DNA from: Shewanella gelidimarina
GTDB lineage: Bacteria > Pseudomonadota > Gammaproteobacteria > Enterobacterales > Shewanellaceae
Direction of reading: 5' to 3'
Assembly (NCBI RefSeq): GCF_023283945.1
Contig: NZ_JAKIKW010000032.1
Coordinates: 1-40,144, forward strand
DNA length: 40,144 nucleotides
How positions within the stretch are numbered: position 1 is the first letter of the stretch; every line of letters starts with the position of its first letter. This document shows, one piece after another, positions 1 through 8,724 of the stretch. A model generated the notes under the pieces. It searched no databases. It worked only from the letters and a program-made list of their open reading frames with translations, and was not told the origin of the DNA. The translations under genes and the position numbers were made by a program.

Positions 1-107
1 AACCAAGTCAGGCCACATCAGTACAACGGTGGTTTGACGCCTGCAGAGTCTGAACGATTATTTCAGAATGACTCTAAGTCCTTGGCCAAAATTAGTTGAC
101 CACTTCA
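1..107 (+). mobile_element. Right end of an IS3-family insertion sequence (left copy)
   Basis: Bases 1-99 read in frame as the last 32 residues of a transposase and a TGA stop. The residues include RPHQYNGGLTPAE, the typical end of the IS3-family DDE integrase domain (RPH...L.G.TP). The element end follows the stop as ...TGACCACTTCA, with the terminal CA usual for this family. The rest of the element lies outside the window. The same sequence occurs in reverse at the right end of the window (40038-40144). Assignment to a subgroup is not possible from this fragment. Confidence 0.85.
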
Positions 108-111
108 CTCT
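1..111. repeat. Window-terminal inverted repeat, left arm
   Basis: Bases 1-111 are the reverse complement of 40034-40144 with no difference that I can see. The identity extends four bases (CTCT) beyond the expected CA end of the IS in both copies. That is either a chance or target-site match, or a sign that the true element end lies slightly further out. Confidence 0.9.
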
Positions 112-377
112 AAGTCAAACGCATGCACTTGATTTTTATTGACGAATATAAAGCTTCCCTTCTGAAAGGTATGATACTGAAAGTCAATAAAGTGTCCCCC
201 TTCGCCATGGGTGATATAAATAAAGCAAAAGTAGTTAATTCGATGAGGTTTTGAAGGGTCAAATTTACATTGAGAGAGTTTCTTATAAAAAATATCAAGG
301 TCTAAAACTTCAACCCCTGACTTTTGAATGTTAGGTGCTCTAAATTCAACATTGGGTACACTTTTTATGCTTTTCAT
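108..377 (-). pseudogene. AraC-family regulator, N-terminal part only, cut by the IS
   Basis: The minus strand encodes about 90 residues that look like the cupin-type sensory domain at the N-terminus of AraC/XylS regulators, with SKPHRINYFCFIYITHGEG and a later KGSFIFVNKNQVHAF. This part normally precedes two helix-turn-helix motifs, which are missing. The reading frame runs straight into the IS end, and the IS bases 105-107 supply the TGA stop after ...VHAFDLE. The DNA-binding half should lie on the far side of the IS, outside the window. The product cannot act as a normal AraC regulator. The next gene on the plus strand (the C45 hydrolase at 890) could have been a target, but nothing in the sequence proves that. 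Confidence 0.75.
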
Positions 378-889
378 TTAACTTAAGTTTTTACTGGTTG
401 CCGATTTCAAAACGGGATTAAACACCGATGTAGGACATTTCAATCATTCAAATTACCGTTCGATAACTCCAAGAAAGTTTATTAGATCTTAAAGTACTCT
501 TTCACTATGGGACTAGTAGTAGCAACAATCAACGACGTTCTGATTAAAATGGATCGAAGCTCTCATTTTAAAATTGGTGACTAACGACATAAGATGACCA
601 CCCATATTTATTGCTCACTTAATGGCCAGCGGGGTATGAGTGAAGCTTGACGGTATCCTTATTTCTTAATCGTAAGCACAGTAAGAACCATGACATGGTC
701 ACCCATTCTCATTTCTTTGCTCTACAGTCGGTCATTATCCTGAGTTGTTATGCCTACTATTCAATAATCGAATAGTAGCTAATTTAAACTATCTGCATTT
801 ATCTCATATTATTAGCCCATCAAAACACACCGACGGCATAACCGTAACGCCACCGAATACCTCATCGAGACAACAGAGAGAGATAAATT
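378..889. other. Long divergent intergenic region
   Basis: This 512-bp gap lies between the truncated AraC gene and the C45 hydrolase. I see no convincing gene. A plus-strand frame from 745 runs into the hydrolase gene out of frame and is not credible. The one distinct structure is the inverted repeat at 754-778. Confidence 0.5.
754..778. promoter_or_regulatory. Inverted repeat upstream of the C45 hydrolase gene
   Basis: CTACTATTC at 754-762 is repeated as its exact reverse complement GAATAGTAG at 770-778, separated by seven bases. It lies about 110 bp before the hydrolase start. It could be an operator or an RNA hairpin in the leader. Which one cannot be decided from sequence alone. Confidence 0.4.
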
Positions 890-2140
890 ATGAAAAAATC
901 AACATTAGCAATCGCCCTAACGACTATCTTAGCAATCTCTGGGGCAACGTCAGTGGTTGCTGACGAAGCATTAAGTCAGACGGGAAAAAATGGCGTTACT
1001 ATTGACTTAACTGGGGATTTTTATCACCCCAATGAAACCCAAGTATTACAAGAAAATGCCCCGGTTATTGAATTTTCAGGCCTAAATGAACAAGGCGGTA
1101 AAGACATCGTTGCGGGTTATATCACTGAATTTGGTAGTGATATATTTGCAGAGGCTATTAAAGATTACTTAGCCCAACTCAACGGCGCGCTAACGACTGA
1201 GCAGCTTGCTGATGTATTGAACACTAAGCAAGATATGATTAAACACTTCCCAAATGTAGTCAATTTCTATAATGGTATCGCTGATGCCACTGGATTTACA
1301 GCTGATGAAGTCTACATGGCGGCTTGGGCATCTGATGGTATGTTTGCCTATGACATTCAAGCAATAGTGAAAGAGAAATTACCTCAGCTTAAAGCTGCGA
1401 CTGAATCAAACCGTGGCTGTACCGCTATCGCATGGAATAATGGTGTCATTGGTCAAAACCAAGATATGCCTCTTGCGTTAGGGGGGCACGGTGCAATCTG
1501 GAAGTCAGGTGAAATCATTGTTCAAGCTCCAGAGCCATTCTTCATGGGTATTGCAATGACTAAGAGTGTTGGTTCTACCATCAACACCATTGATACATTT
1601 AACTTTGGTGAGCTTGAACAGGGTATGCCATTAAGTGGCACATCTCTTGGACTGTTATCTAAATTTGACAATGCACAAGATATCGCTAAATACATGGATG
1701 ATATCAAAATCAACTCAGCGCCTGCTTATTCGCTATCTGATACATCAGGTAATGTACTAACCGTAGAAGCACAGCGTGGTAATAACGTGGTACTTGATGG
1801 CTCTAATAAAGGCTTTGTTGTTCATACCAATCATCCTGTCGGGTTAGAAGACATTCTTGTTAATCGCTATGCAAATGGTAATGCAAAAGCATTCGATAGC
1901 GCAGTTGCAACAACGACATGGCGTCAAGTTCATGCTGAAGCATTTGCTAAGTTCTCTCCATACCAAACGGTTGACGCATTAAAAGACGTGTTATCGCAAA
2001 AGCCTTTATTTAAAACGCCGTACAAGGGTAATGCTTTCGTCAGTACTAACTCAATCATTCATGATGTTAATGCGGGCTGTTCTTATGGCACGACATGGTT
2101 AGCCTCAATGCAAGACTATACTAAAGTTTGTTTTGACTAA
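890..2140 (+). CDS. Secreted C45-type Ntn hydrolase (acyl-CoA:6-APA acyltransferase-like)
   Basis: This 416-residue protein begins with a clear signal peptide (MKKSTLAIAL..., cleavage likely after SVVA, residue 24), so it acts in the periplasm or outside the cell. The middle holds NRGCTAIAW, where Gly176-Cys177 fits the autoproteolysis site and new N-terminal Cys nucleophile of family C45 (penicillin acyltransferase, phospholipase B-like). It is followed by GQNQDMPLALGG, comparable to the conserved Asn/Asp stretch after the nucleophile. Later parts (YSLSDTSGNVLTVE, VVHTNHPVG) also fit the Ntn core. Such enzymes cleave or form amide bonds of small acylated compounds, and the substrate here is unknown. 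The start at 890 follows a purine-rich GAGAGAGAT. The gene stands alone and ends before a strong hairpin at 2168. Confidence 0.75.
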   Translation: MKKSTLAIALTTILAISGATSVVADEALSQTGKNGVTIDLTGDFYHPNETQVLQENAPVIEFSGLNEQGGKDIVAGYITEFGSDIFAEAIKDYLAQLNGALTTEQLADVLNTKQDMIKHFPNVVNFYNGIADATGFTADEVYMAAWASDGMFAYDIQAIVKEKLPQLKAATESNRGCTAIAWNNGVIGQNQDMPLALGGHGAIWKSGEIIVQAPEPFFMGIAMTKSVGSTINTIDTFNFGELEQGMPLSGTSLGLLSKFDNAQDIAKYMDDIKINSAPAYSLSDTSGNVLTVEAQRGNNVVLDGSNKGFVVHTNHPVGLEDILVNRYANGNAKAFDSAVATTTWRQVHAEAFAKFSPYQTVDALKDVLSQKPLFKTPYKGNAFVSTNSIIHDVNAGCSYGTTWLASMQDYTKVCFD

Positions 2141-2167
2141 TTTTAACGACTAGCTTAGCACCCTGAA

Positions 2168-2197
2168 TAACGCCATAAGGTTAGTCTTATGGCGTTA
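2168..2197. terminator. Hairpin after the C45 hydrolase gene
   Basis: TAACGCCATAAG and CTTATGGCGTTA form a perfect 12-bp stem around a 6-base loop, 28 bp after the stop codon. There is no U-run, so this is a terminator-like or mRNA-end-stabilising hairpin and not a textbook intrinsic terminator. The rest of 2141-2460 holds no credible gene. Confidence 0.55.
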
Positions 2198-2460
2198 CAT
2201 CCAATCCTCCCTACCTACTATTTCAACAAATCCCCATCACCCCTAAATAACATGGCTCTGATGATGGTTGTTGGCGCAACACACTGGTACTCAGAGAAAT
2301 GACGGTAATGATGTTGTCGACTTCATTGTTGAATATTTAGGTGGTTGTCATGATGAGTAGTAAAAAAGAGGAGGGGATCAGTGCGTAGATTAGCGCTTGA
2401 AGAAGGAGACAGCCTCGCTGATAGATAGCAGGCTGCCTCTAAGTGCTAATTGGCATGGAC

Positions 2461-3273
2461 TTACTTTGAAAGCTCAGTTGCGGTATCAACAAATATACCT
2501 TGAATATCTTTGGCCTCTCTTTCTGTTTGTCCGCCGTGCTTGAGGAAGGCAGCAATAATGGTCTGCGTTTTCTCTTCTTTAGCACGCTCAAGAAAGTAGC
2601 GTAACTCTAGTTCACTACCGACGTCTTCATCTTTGATGGAAGCGGCAATGATCTCCTTTTGCATCACAATATCCCGAACTTCCCAAGCACTTACTATTGC
2701 CAGTAACTGTTCAAGGAAAGCATTCAATTCTGCTTTAGGCACAAACTGAGTGATAATGTTTAATGCTTCTGCTTGCTGGGCAGTAAAGTCAGCACCTGTC
2801 AGTAGGGCTTGCAATGCTTTGCCTTTACCTAAGCGACGGGCAAACTGCACTGCACCTTGGCCACCGGTTGGAATATTGATGTATAACTCAGGCTGAGCAA
2901 AAGCCGAATTTTCGGTACCGTATGCTAGATCACAAGCCATCACTAACTCATTTCCACCACCACGTGCAACACCATCGACGACTGCAATTGAAAGTTGTTT
3001 CATTGCTTTTATATTGGTAATCATGTGGTTGAATTCAATAGAAGCCGCTTGTCCGCCTTGGCTACCATTAATGAGATTTAAATCCAGGTGAGCGATAAAA
3101 AATGCATCATGAAATGATTTAAATACAACCGCTTTAATTTCACGGTCACCTTTTAGTGATAAAACAAACGCGTTAATTTCATTGATTAAGTCGATTGTTA
3201 AAATATTCACTGGCGGGTTTTTGATTAACACTGTCGCCACGCCTGCTTCTGTAGATATGATTATTTTATTCAT
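2461..3273 (-). CDS. Enoyl-CoA hydratase/isomerase family protein
   Basis: This 270-residue protein has the crotonase fold signature: KNPPVNILT near the N-terminus, the oxyanion-hole segment ARGGGNELVMACD at 103-115, and FAQPELYINIPTGGQGA at 125-141. In rat crotonase the two catalytic acids are Glu144 and Glu164. The first matches Glu129 here (QPEL). The position of the second is Gln155 (GKALQALLTG). A plain syn-hydratase reaction is therefore less likely, and an isomerase, hydrolase or other crotonase activity is possible. It is transcribed divergently from the LysR gene at 3414, which probably controls it. No other fatty acid or CoA gene lies next to it, so the substrate stays open. Confidence 0.85.
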   Translation of the reverse strand: MNKIIISTEAGVATVLIKNPPVNILTIDLINEINAFVLSLKGDREIKAVVFKSFHDAFFIAHLDLNLINGSQGGQAASIEFNHMITNIKAMKQLSIAVVDGVARGGGNELVMACDLAYGTENSAFAQPELYINIPTGGQGAVQFARRLGKGKALQALLTGADFTAQQAEALNIITQFVPKAELNAFLEQLLAIVSAWEVRDIVMQKEIIAASIKDEDVGSELELRYFLERAKEEKTQTIIAAFLKHGGQTEREAKDIQGIFVDTATELSK

Positions 3274-3413
3274 TGTGATATTCCTCTGCGGGTCGTCGGT
3301 ATCGTGACGGATTATTGTGTCACGTCGAGTTTACGTAGTTACTTTAGCAATATATTTTCTACTAAAAAACAGACTAATGTGAACTATAATGATTCCATAA
3401 AGGAACCAATTGG

Positions 3414-4370
3414 ATGTCTATGGATCTCGCCAGTCGATTATTACTATTACTCGAAGTTTCTGAATTAGGCAGCTTTGCAAAAGTTGCAGATCACCGAAAT
3501 GTTAATCGTTCTGCTATATCAAAACAGATAAACAAGCTCGAACAAGATCTTGGGGTTCATCTATTAAATAGAACCACTCGGTCGCTATCACTGACCGCCG
3601 CAGGACTGGAAATGGTGAATCAAGCAAGGCATTTAAGAGCGCTGCTTAATGACTCAAAACGGCTTGCACAAAATTACCACCTAGAACCAAGAGGGGAGCT
3701 TAAAATTGCTAGCTCAGCGCTATTTGGTCGTCAATATGTTCAGCAAGCCATTCTAATATTTCAACAGTCATATCCAGATATTCATATTGAATTATTGCTA
3801 GAAGATCGCGTTGTGGATGTGGTGGGGGAAGGATTTGATATAGGCTTTCGTGTTGGTGAACCGAAAGCCTCTAATTTGATCTCTAAAAAAATAGCCCGTA
3901 ATCGGCTATTAATTGTCGCTTCGCCTAAGTTTATTGCTCAATATGGACAGCCAAATACAGTGCCAAAATTAGAGAGTTTGCCTGCGGTTGTGTATTCATC
4001 TCAAGGATTGCTAATTGATAAAATCAAGTACCAAGACCCAAAAGGCGATGACACTTTTATACAGTTAAATGCGGCTTATAAAGTCAATGATGTAGAAATG
4101 TTAGTCAATACTGCGATAGCAGGCAAGATGATAGCGGTTACCACGGCGCAGACGATTGAAAACGAAATATTGGAAGGGAAATTAGAGCCGATAATGACCC
4201 ATATAAAACTGGCTGATTATGGAACATTTTACGCAGTATATCCTCATCGAGATCCGCCCTTAAAAACAAAGCTCTTTATGGACACTTTAAAGAGTATCGT
4301 TGGCGATAACATCCCTGTTTGGGAATCTAGAATTCCGGGGTTTGAAAAAATGTATGGTAATAGAAGGTAG
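3414..4370 (+). CDS. LysR-family transcriptional regulator
   Basis: This 318-residue protein has an N-terminal winged helix-turn-helix (MDLASRLLLLLEVSELGSFA..., with NRSAISKQINKLEQDLG as the recognition part, residues about 28-45) and a C-terminal substrate-binding-type effector domain from about residue 90. The arrangement (SFAKVADHRNVNRSAISKQI, TTRSLSLTAAG) is typical of the CrgA/AaeR-like branch. The start is preceded by AAAGGAAC at a normal distance and by TATAAT at 3386. It faces away from the crotonase-family gene across a 140-bp gap, the classical layout for a LysR regulator and its target. The inducer is unknown. Confidence 0.9.
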   Translation: MSMDLASRLLLLLEVSELGSFAKVADHRNVNRSAISKQINKLEQDLGVHLLNRTTRSLSLTAAGLEMVNQARHLRALLNDSKRLAQNYHLEPRGELKIASSALFGRQYVQQAILIFQQSYPDIHIELLLEDRVVDVVGEGFDIGFRVGEPKASNLISKKIARNRLLIVASPKFIAQYGQPNTVPKLESLPAVVYSSQGLLIDKIKYQDPKGDDTFIQLNAAYKVNDVEMLVNTAIAGKMIAVTTAQTIENEILEGKLEPIMTHIKLADYGTFYAVYPHRDPPLKTKLFMDTLKSIVGDNIPVWESRIPGFEKMYGNRR

Positions 4371-4687
4371 CGTGGCACGATGATAATTTTTGGGTCTTAC
4401 TGCATTTAACCTTATATTTGTAATGGTTGTTTTTTGCACTAGCTTGATTCGTTGTTGCACCAAATTGAAACAAAGCCCTATTTAACAATTCAAAAAAGCG
4501 AGCTCTTCAAGCGAAAGGTAGCTCAATATTGCACCTCAATGGTTCACGGAACTGTCTGTTACTACGCTCTTTTTAAGCTATTGCACCAATAAAGAAATCA
4601 ATTAATGTAACGATTTTGTAAAGTGGGAATGGTTTTTGCTCTCTTAAGTCTATGAAATTAAAAAGAGAATAGCTTTGGAGAGCAGCA
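4371..4687. other. Intergenic region upstream of amtB
   Basis: This 317-bp gap carries no credible gene. It should hold the amtB promoter. A GG-N10-GC pair at 4626-4639 has the spacing of a sigma-54 promoter but a poor -24 element, so I do not call it. A usual ribosome-binding site (GGAG) lies seven bases before the amtB start. Confidence 0.5.
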
Positions 4688-5890
4688 ATGGACAATATTA
4701 GTGACGCTATTGGGGTAATTGCGCAGGGCGCAGATACGTTATTTATCCTACTTGGTGCAATCATGGTACTGGCCATGCATGCAGGCTTTGCATTTTTAGA
4801 GGTCGGTACGGTTCGACATAAAAACCAGGTTAACGCTTTAGTGAAAATCTTAACTGATTTTGCATTTTCAGCCGTGGCTTACTTTGTGATTGGCTATCAA
4901 ATTGCCTACGGCAGCCACTTCTTTGTGAGTGCCGATTCCTTAGCGGCTAATAATGGCTATGATTTAGTGAAGTTTTTCTTCCTACTCACCTTCGCCGCGG
5001 CCATTCCTGCCATTGTTTCGGGTGGTATTGCTGAACGTGGTAGCTTTCGTCCTTTCTTATTCGCTTCAGCGCTTATCGTTGCGTTCGTGTACCCGTTGTT
5101 TGAAGGCATGATTTGGAATGGTAATTTTGGCTACCAATCTTGGTTAGCGAGCACTTTCGGCGCAGAGTTTCACGACTTTGCTGGCTCAGTGGTTGTGCAT
5201 GCTATGGGTGGCTGGTTAGCGCTAGTGGCTATTTATTTTTTGGGCGTGCGCGGCGGTCGCAAACCGGGCGTTGCCTTTGCACCTTCAAGTATTCCTTTTC
5301 TCGCATTAGGCTCATGGATATTAATCGTCGGCTGGTTTGGCTTTAACGTGATGTCAGCGCAAACACTGGGTGGTGTTAGCGGGCTGGTGGCACTCAACAG
5401 CTTAATGGCGATGGTGGGCGGAACTATTATTGCGCTTATCGTCGGCAAGAATGACCCTGGATTTATTCATAACGGTCCATTAGCGGGTTTAGTTGCTGTG
5501 TGTGCAGGTTCAGACCTAATGCACCCTATCGGTGCATTTGTTGTCGGTGGTGTGGCCGGTGGATTGTTTGTCATGGTGTTCACTAAATTGCAGCGTAGCA
5601 CTAAAATTGATGATGTATTAGGCGTGTGGCCATTACACGGTTTATGCGGTGTTTGGGGCGGTATTGCGGCGGGCATATTTGGTCAACAGAGTTTTGGTGG
5701 TCTCGGCGGCGTTAGCTTTATGTCGCAGCTGGTGGGCACTTTGACCGGAATTGCTTTTGCCTTAATTGGCGGCGTGATTATTTATGGCATTATCAATAAG
5801 ATCTCAAGCTTACGTTTAAGCCAAGAAGATGAATATATCGGCGCCGATTTAGCCATTCATAAAATTGGTTCGACTAGCTTTGATAAGTAA
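4688..5890 (+). CDS. amtB: Ammonium transporter, Amt/Rh family
   Basis: This 400-residue protein is made almost entirely of hydrophobic segments, consistent with the 11 membrane helices of Amt channels in the inner membrane. The twin pore histidines are visible as His171 (GSVVVHAMGGW) and His317 (WPLHGLCGVWGG). Other family marks are FAFLEVGTVRHKNQVN near the N-terminus and IPAIVSGGIAERGSF at about 106-120. There is no cleavable signal peptide, unlike E. coli AmtB, which fits the shorter Amt type. No glnK gene lies beside it, which is unusual for amtB, since glnK-amtB pairs are the norm. A glnD-like gene is found about 7 kb downstream. The start has a good GGAG site. Confidence 0.92.
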   Translation: MDNISDAIGVIAQGADTLFILLGAIMVLAMHAGFAFLEVGTVRHKNQVNALVKILTDFAFSAVAYFVIGYQIAYGSHFFVSADSLAANNGYDLVKFFFLLTFAAAIPAIVSGGIAERGSFRPFLFASALIVAFVYPLFEGMIWNGNFGYQSWLASTFGAEFHDFAGSVVVHAMGGWLALVAIYFLGVRGGRKPGVAFAPSSIPFLALGSWILIVGWFGFNVMSAQTLGGVSGLVALNSLMAMVGGTIIALIVGKNDPGFIHNGPLAGLVAVCAGSDLMHPIGAFVVGGVAGGLFVMVFTKLQRSTKIDDVLGVWPLHGLCGVWGGIAAGIFGQQSFGGLGGVSFMSQLVGTLTGIAFALIGGVIIYGIINKISSLRLSQEDEYIGADLAIHKIGSTSFDK

Positions 5891-6207
5891 AATCAATATT
5901 GGATAAGCAATGCGCCTAGCTATCAGGTTTTAGATTGACACTAAGGTTCACTTCACAACGAACTGGCCAGCCATTAGTCGCTAGATGGGTGGCTGACTCG
6001 ATCTTTCCGGTTCATCAAATTGCTTAACCACCCTGTATAGAGGAATTAAAATAGCAGGCCAATTAGAGGGAGAAACGGATGTTTAAAGCGAACACGATGG
6101 GTCACTTCGTCCTTAAAACCCGACAGCGGGTCACAGTTTTCTCTATAACAACTCACTAGGATGTTGCTTATCTATTTATTAACACTGCCGATTAGCGGAG
6201 TCTAACG
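5891..6207. other. Intergenic region between amtB and rihA
   Basis: I find no gene, clear terminator or repeat in these 317 bp. Confidence 0.5.
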
Positions 6208-7170
6208 ATGCCCCATATAGCTCATTCCCCAAAGCCTATTATTCTCGATTGCGATCCAGGCCATGACGATGCCATCTCACTTATTCTTGCGTTAAGCAGC
6301 AGTAAACTGCAGCCTTTGGCAGTGACTACCAGCGCCGGTAATCAAACGCCAGATAAAACCTTGAACAATGCTCTGCGGATCCTGACCTTGCTCGGTCGCA
6401 GTGATATACCTGTTGCTGGTGGTGCTATCAAGCCATTATCCCGCGAGCTTATCATTGCTGATAATGTTCACGGTGAGAGCGGTCTCGATGGTCCTGAGTT
6501 GCCTGAACCCAGCTTTATGCCGTTAAATAAGTCTGCGATAGAATTGATAGCGGAAAAAGTCCGTGCTAGCAACGAGCCAGTCACTTTGGTCCCCTCTGGA
6601 CCGCTGACCAATATTGCGCTGTTCCTATCAACTTATCCTGAGCTGCATAGCAAAGTTGAGCGCATCGTCTTGATGGGCGGAGCTGCCGCTGCCGGCAACT
6701 GGACTCCCGCGGCTGAATTTAATATTTTTGTTGATCCAGAAGCCGCTGATATGGTGTTTAAAGCGGGGATCCCCATTACTATGTGCGGATTAGACGTTAC
6801 CCACCAAGCGCAAATCATGGATGAAGATATTGAGCGCATTAGGAAAATCCCCAATCATGTGGCCAAATGCGTAGCAGAGTTGCTCGATTTCTTCATGATT
6901 TACCACAGAGACCCTAAGTGGGGCTTTGAAGGTGCACCATTGCATGATCCTTGTACCATCGCTTGGTTGCTTAAACCTGAGTTATTTACCAGTTATGATT
7001 GCTGGGTCGGGATTGAAACTAAGGGCGAATATACCCAAGGTATGACAGTCGTTGACCGATATCACCTGACGCAGCGTCCGCACAATACTCAGGTGCTGTG
7101 CGATATTGATAGAGCTGGCTTTGTCGATCTGATTGTTGAATGCTTAACTGCTTACAATAACGAAAGCTAA
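6208..7170 (+). CDS. rihA: Pyrimidine-specific ribonucleoside hydrolase RihA
   Basis: The 320-residue protein carries the nucleoside hydrolase calcium-binding signature DCDPGHDD at residues 14-21 and long stretches matching E. coli RihA from memory, such as RELIIADNVHGESGLDG, NWTPAAEFNI.VDPEAA and APLHDPCTIAWLLKPELFTS. RihA splits cytidine and uridine to ribose and free base in the cytoplasm. C-terminal residues TQGMTVVD and the HDPC aspartate complete the metal and ribose site. The gene is followed after 166 bp by an aminotransferase gene on the same strand, but the gap is too long to assume one operon. It would provide pyrimidine bases and ribose from nucleosides. Confidence 0.92.
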   Translation: MPHIAHSPKPIILDCDPGHDDAISLILALSSSKLQPLAVTTSAGNQTPDKTLNNALRILTLLGRSDIPVAGGAIKPLSRELIIADNVHGESGLDGPELPEPSFMPLNKSAIELIAEKVRASNEPVTLVPSGPLTNIALFLSTYPELHSKVERIVLMGGAAAAGNWTPAAEFNIFVDPEAADMVFKAGIPITMCGLDVTHQAQIMDEDIERIRKIPNHVAKCVAELLDFFMIYHRDPKWGFEGAPLHDPCTIAWLLKPELFTSYDCWVGIETKGEYTQGMTVVDRYHLTQRPHNTQVLCDIDRAGFVDLIVECLTAYNNES

Positions 7171-7336
7171 TATAAGCGCGAATACGAGAACCTGACGCCA
7201 GCCATACTGTAAGAAGGCGGGTGTGCACAAAGAAGGGTAACCGAAAGGGAGCGCAATATTGCTTGTGCTCCTTTAGATATTTAACCGTAATATAGTCAAT
7301 CCCTATCTTGCCCTGTATCATACGTGCCAGACATAT

Positions 7337-8683
7337 ATGATGAAGACTGACAAGATGAGCAATGCCAATAAACCTGCTACCAATGCGCTACTAAAACAAG
7401 CCCACAAAAACATGCCTTTAGGTGTAGCAGATAGCTACCGCTATTGGGGTGAAGAAAATACCGTATTTGTTAAAAGCAGCCTGGGTTGCACCATTACCGA
7501 TGCCGACGATCAGCAATTTATTGATTTTCGCCTCGCTTACGGGCCTATCATCTTGGGTTATCGAGATAGCCGAGTCGACCAAGAAGTGGTCGCAGCGATC
7601 ACTGAACGTGGCACGATTTCTGGCTTTTCAACCGATCTTGATTCTCAAGTCATCGAACTTATTAAGCAGATGTGTCCGAATATTGAAAAGATGCGCTTTG
7701 CCAACTCGGGTACCGAAGCGGTGATTGGTGCGGTACGTACTGCGCGTGGTTTTACCGGTCGTAATAAAATTGTTGTGGTTGAGGGCGGTTTTCACGGTCT
7801 ATACGACGAGATGATGTGGAAATCAGATGTTGATAATTGGGATGACACCACAGAAGAGGCCCCTAAGATTGCCTCATTTGGTGGCGGTATTCCTGAAGCG
7901 AGTCGTGAACATTTAGAAACAGTACCGCTTAATGACTTTGCCGCTATTGATGAGGTCTTTACGCGTGTCGGTGATGATATCGCAGCTATCGTGATTGAGC
8001 CTATATTAGGCAACTGCGGCAGCATTGCGTCGAGCCAAGAGTACATGCAAAAGTTGCGTGATATCTGTGATGCCAATGGCACCCTGTTGATTATGGATGA
8101 AGTTAAAACGGGTTTCCGTGTTGCTAAAGGTGGCGCGCAGCAACTGTATGGTATTCATGCTGATCTAACCACCTACGCTAAAGCGATGGGCAATGGTTAT
8201 CCGGTCGCCGCCTTTGGTGGCCGCAAGGATGTCATGGATGTGATCAGTTTTGGCAAGAATGGCGTTACCCATGGTGGCACGTATACCGCCAACATGATTG
8301 CACTTAGTGCCGCAAAAGCGACATTAACGATTTTGAACGAAACCGATGCCTATGACAGTATTAATAAAGCCGGCGCAGACATTCAACAGGTGTTATCTCG
8401 GGTATTTACCAAGCACGGTATCGAGCATAAGTTTGCTGGCCCTGATGCGATGTTTGGCATCCACTTTGGCAGCGAAGTACCGCATAACTATCGTGACTGG
8501 AAGAAAACCGACAGTGACTTGTATACCGAGTTTGCGCTTAACTTGATTCAAAGCGGCATCATGCTGGAACCTGATTCTCGCGAGCCTTGGTTTATCTGTG
8601 AATCTCATAAAGATATCGATCTGGTCAAGCTGGAAGATATTGCCGATGCCGCTATGGCAAAAGCTATCGCAGACCGCAAATAA
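7337..8683 (+). CDS. Class III PLP aminotransferase, glutamate-1-semialdehyde aminomutase-like
   Basis: This protein of up to 448 residues has the class III aminotransferase layout: NSGTEAV at 123-129 (phosphate binding), GFHG at 151-154, MDEVKTGFR at 253-261 with the PLP-nitrogen Asp254, and the PLP lysine Lys282 in TTYAKAMGNGYP. The overall look is close to GSAM-type enzymes, but the N-terminal region (PLGVADSYRYWG) differs from housekeeping HemL, so it is probably a paralogue with another amino donor or acceptor. The start is uncertain: ATGs at 7337, 7340 and 7355 all lack a strong ribosome-binding site. It lies downstream of rihA. A hairpin at 8731 follows its end. Confidence 0.85.
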   Translation: MMKTDKMSNANKPATNALLKQAHKNMPLGVADSYRYWGEENTVFVKSSLGCTITDADDQQFIDFRLAYGPIILGYRDSRVDQEVVAAITERGTISGFSTDLDSQVIELIKQMCPNIEKMRFANSGTEAVIGAVRTARGFTGRNKIVVVEGGFHGLYDEMMWKSDVDNWDDTTEEAPKIASFGGGIPEASREHLETVPLNDFAAIDEVFTRVGDDIAAIVIEPILGNCGSIASSQEYMQKLRDICDANGTLLIMDEVKTGFRVAKGGAQQLYGIHADLTTYAKAMGNGYPVAAFGGRKDVMDVISFGKNGVTHGGTYTANMIALSAAKATLTILNETDAYDSINKAGADIQQVLSRVFTKHGIEHKFAGPDAMFGIHFGSEVPHNYRDWKKTDSDLYTEFALNLIQSGIMLEPDSREPWFICESHKDIDLVKLEDIADAAMAKAIADRK

Positions 8684-8724
8684 AGCAGCCCTAAATCTAG
8701 GTTAATAGCCTAAGGTTTTTGATA

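Noticed and set aside
745..963. 72-codon plus-strand frame upstream of and overlapping the C45 hydrolase gene
   Set aside because: Out of frame with the signal peptide start at 890, no ribosome-binding site, no family look.
4626..4639. GG-N10-GC spacing that resembles a sigma-54 promoter before amtB
   Set aside because: The -24 element TGGGAATG does not match TGGCAC, so the spacing alone is too weak.
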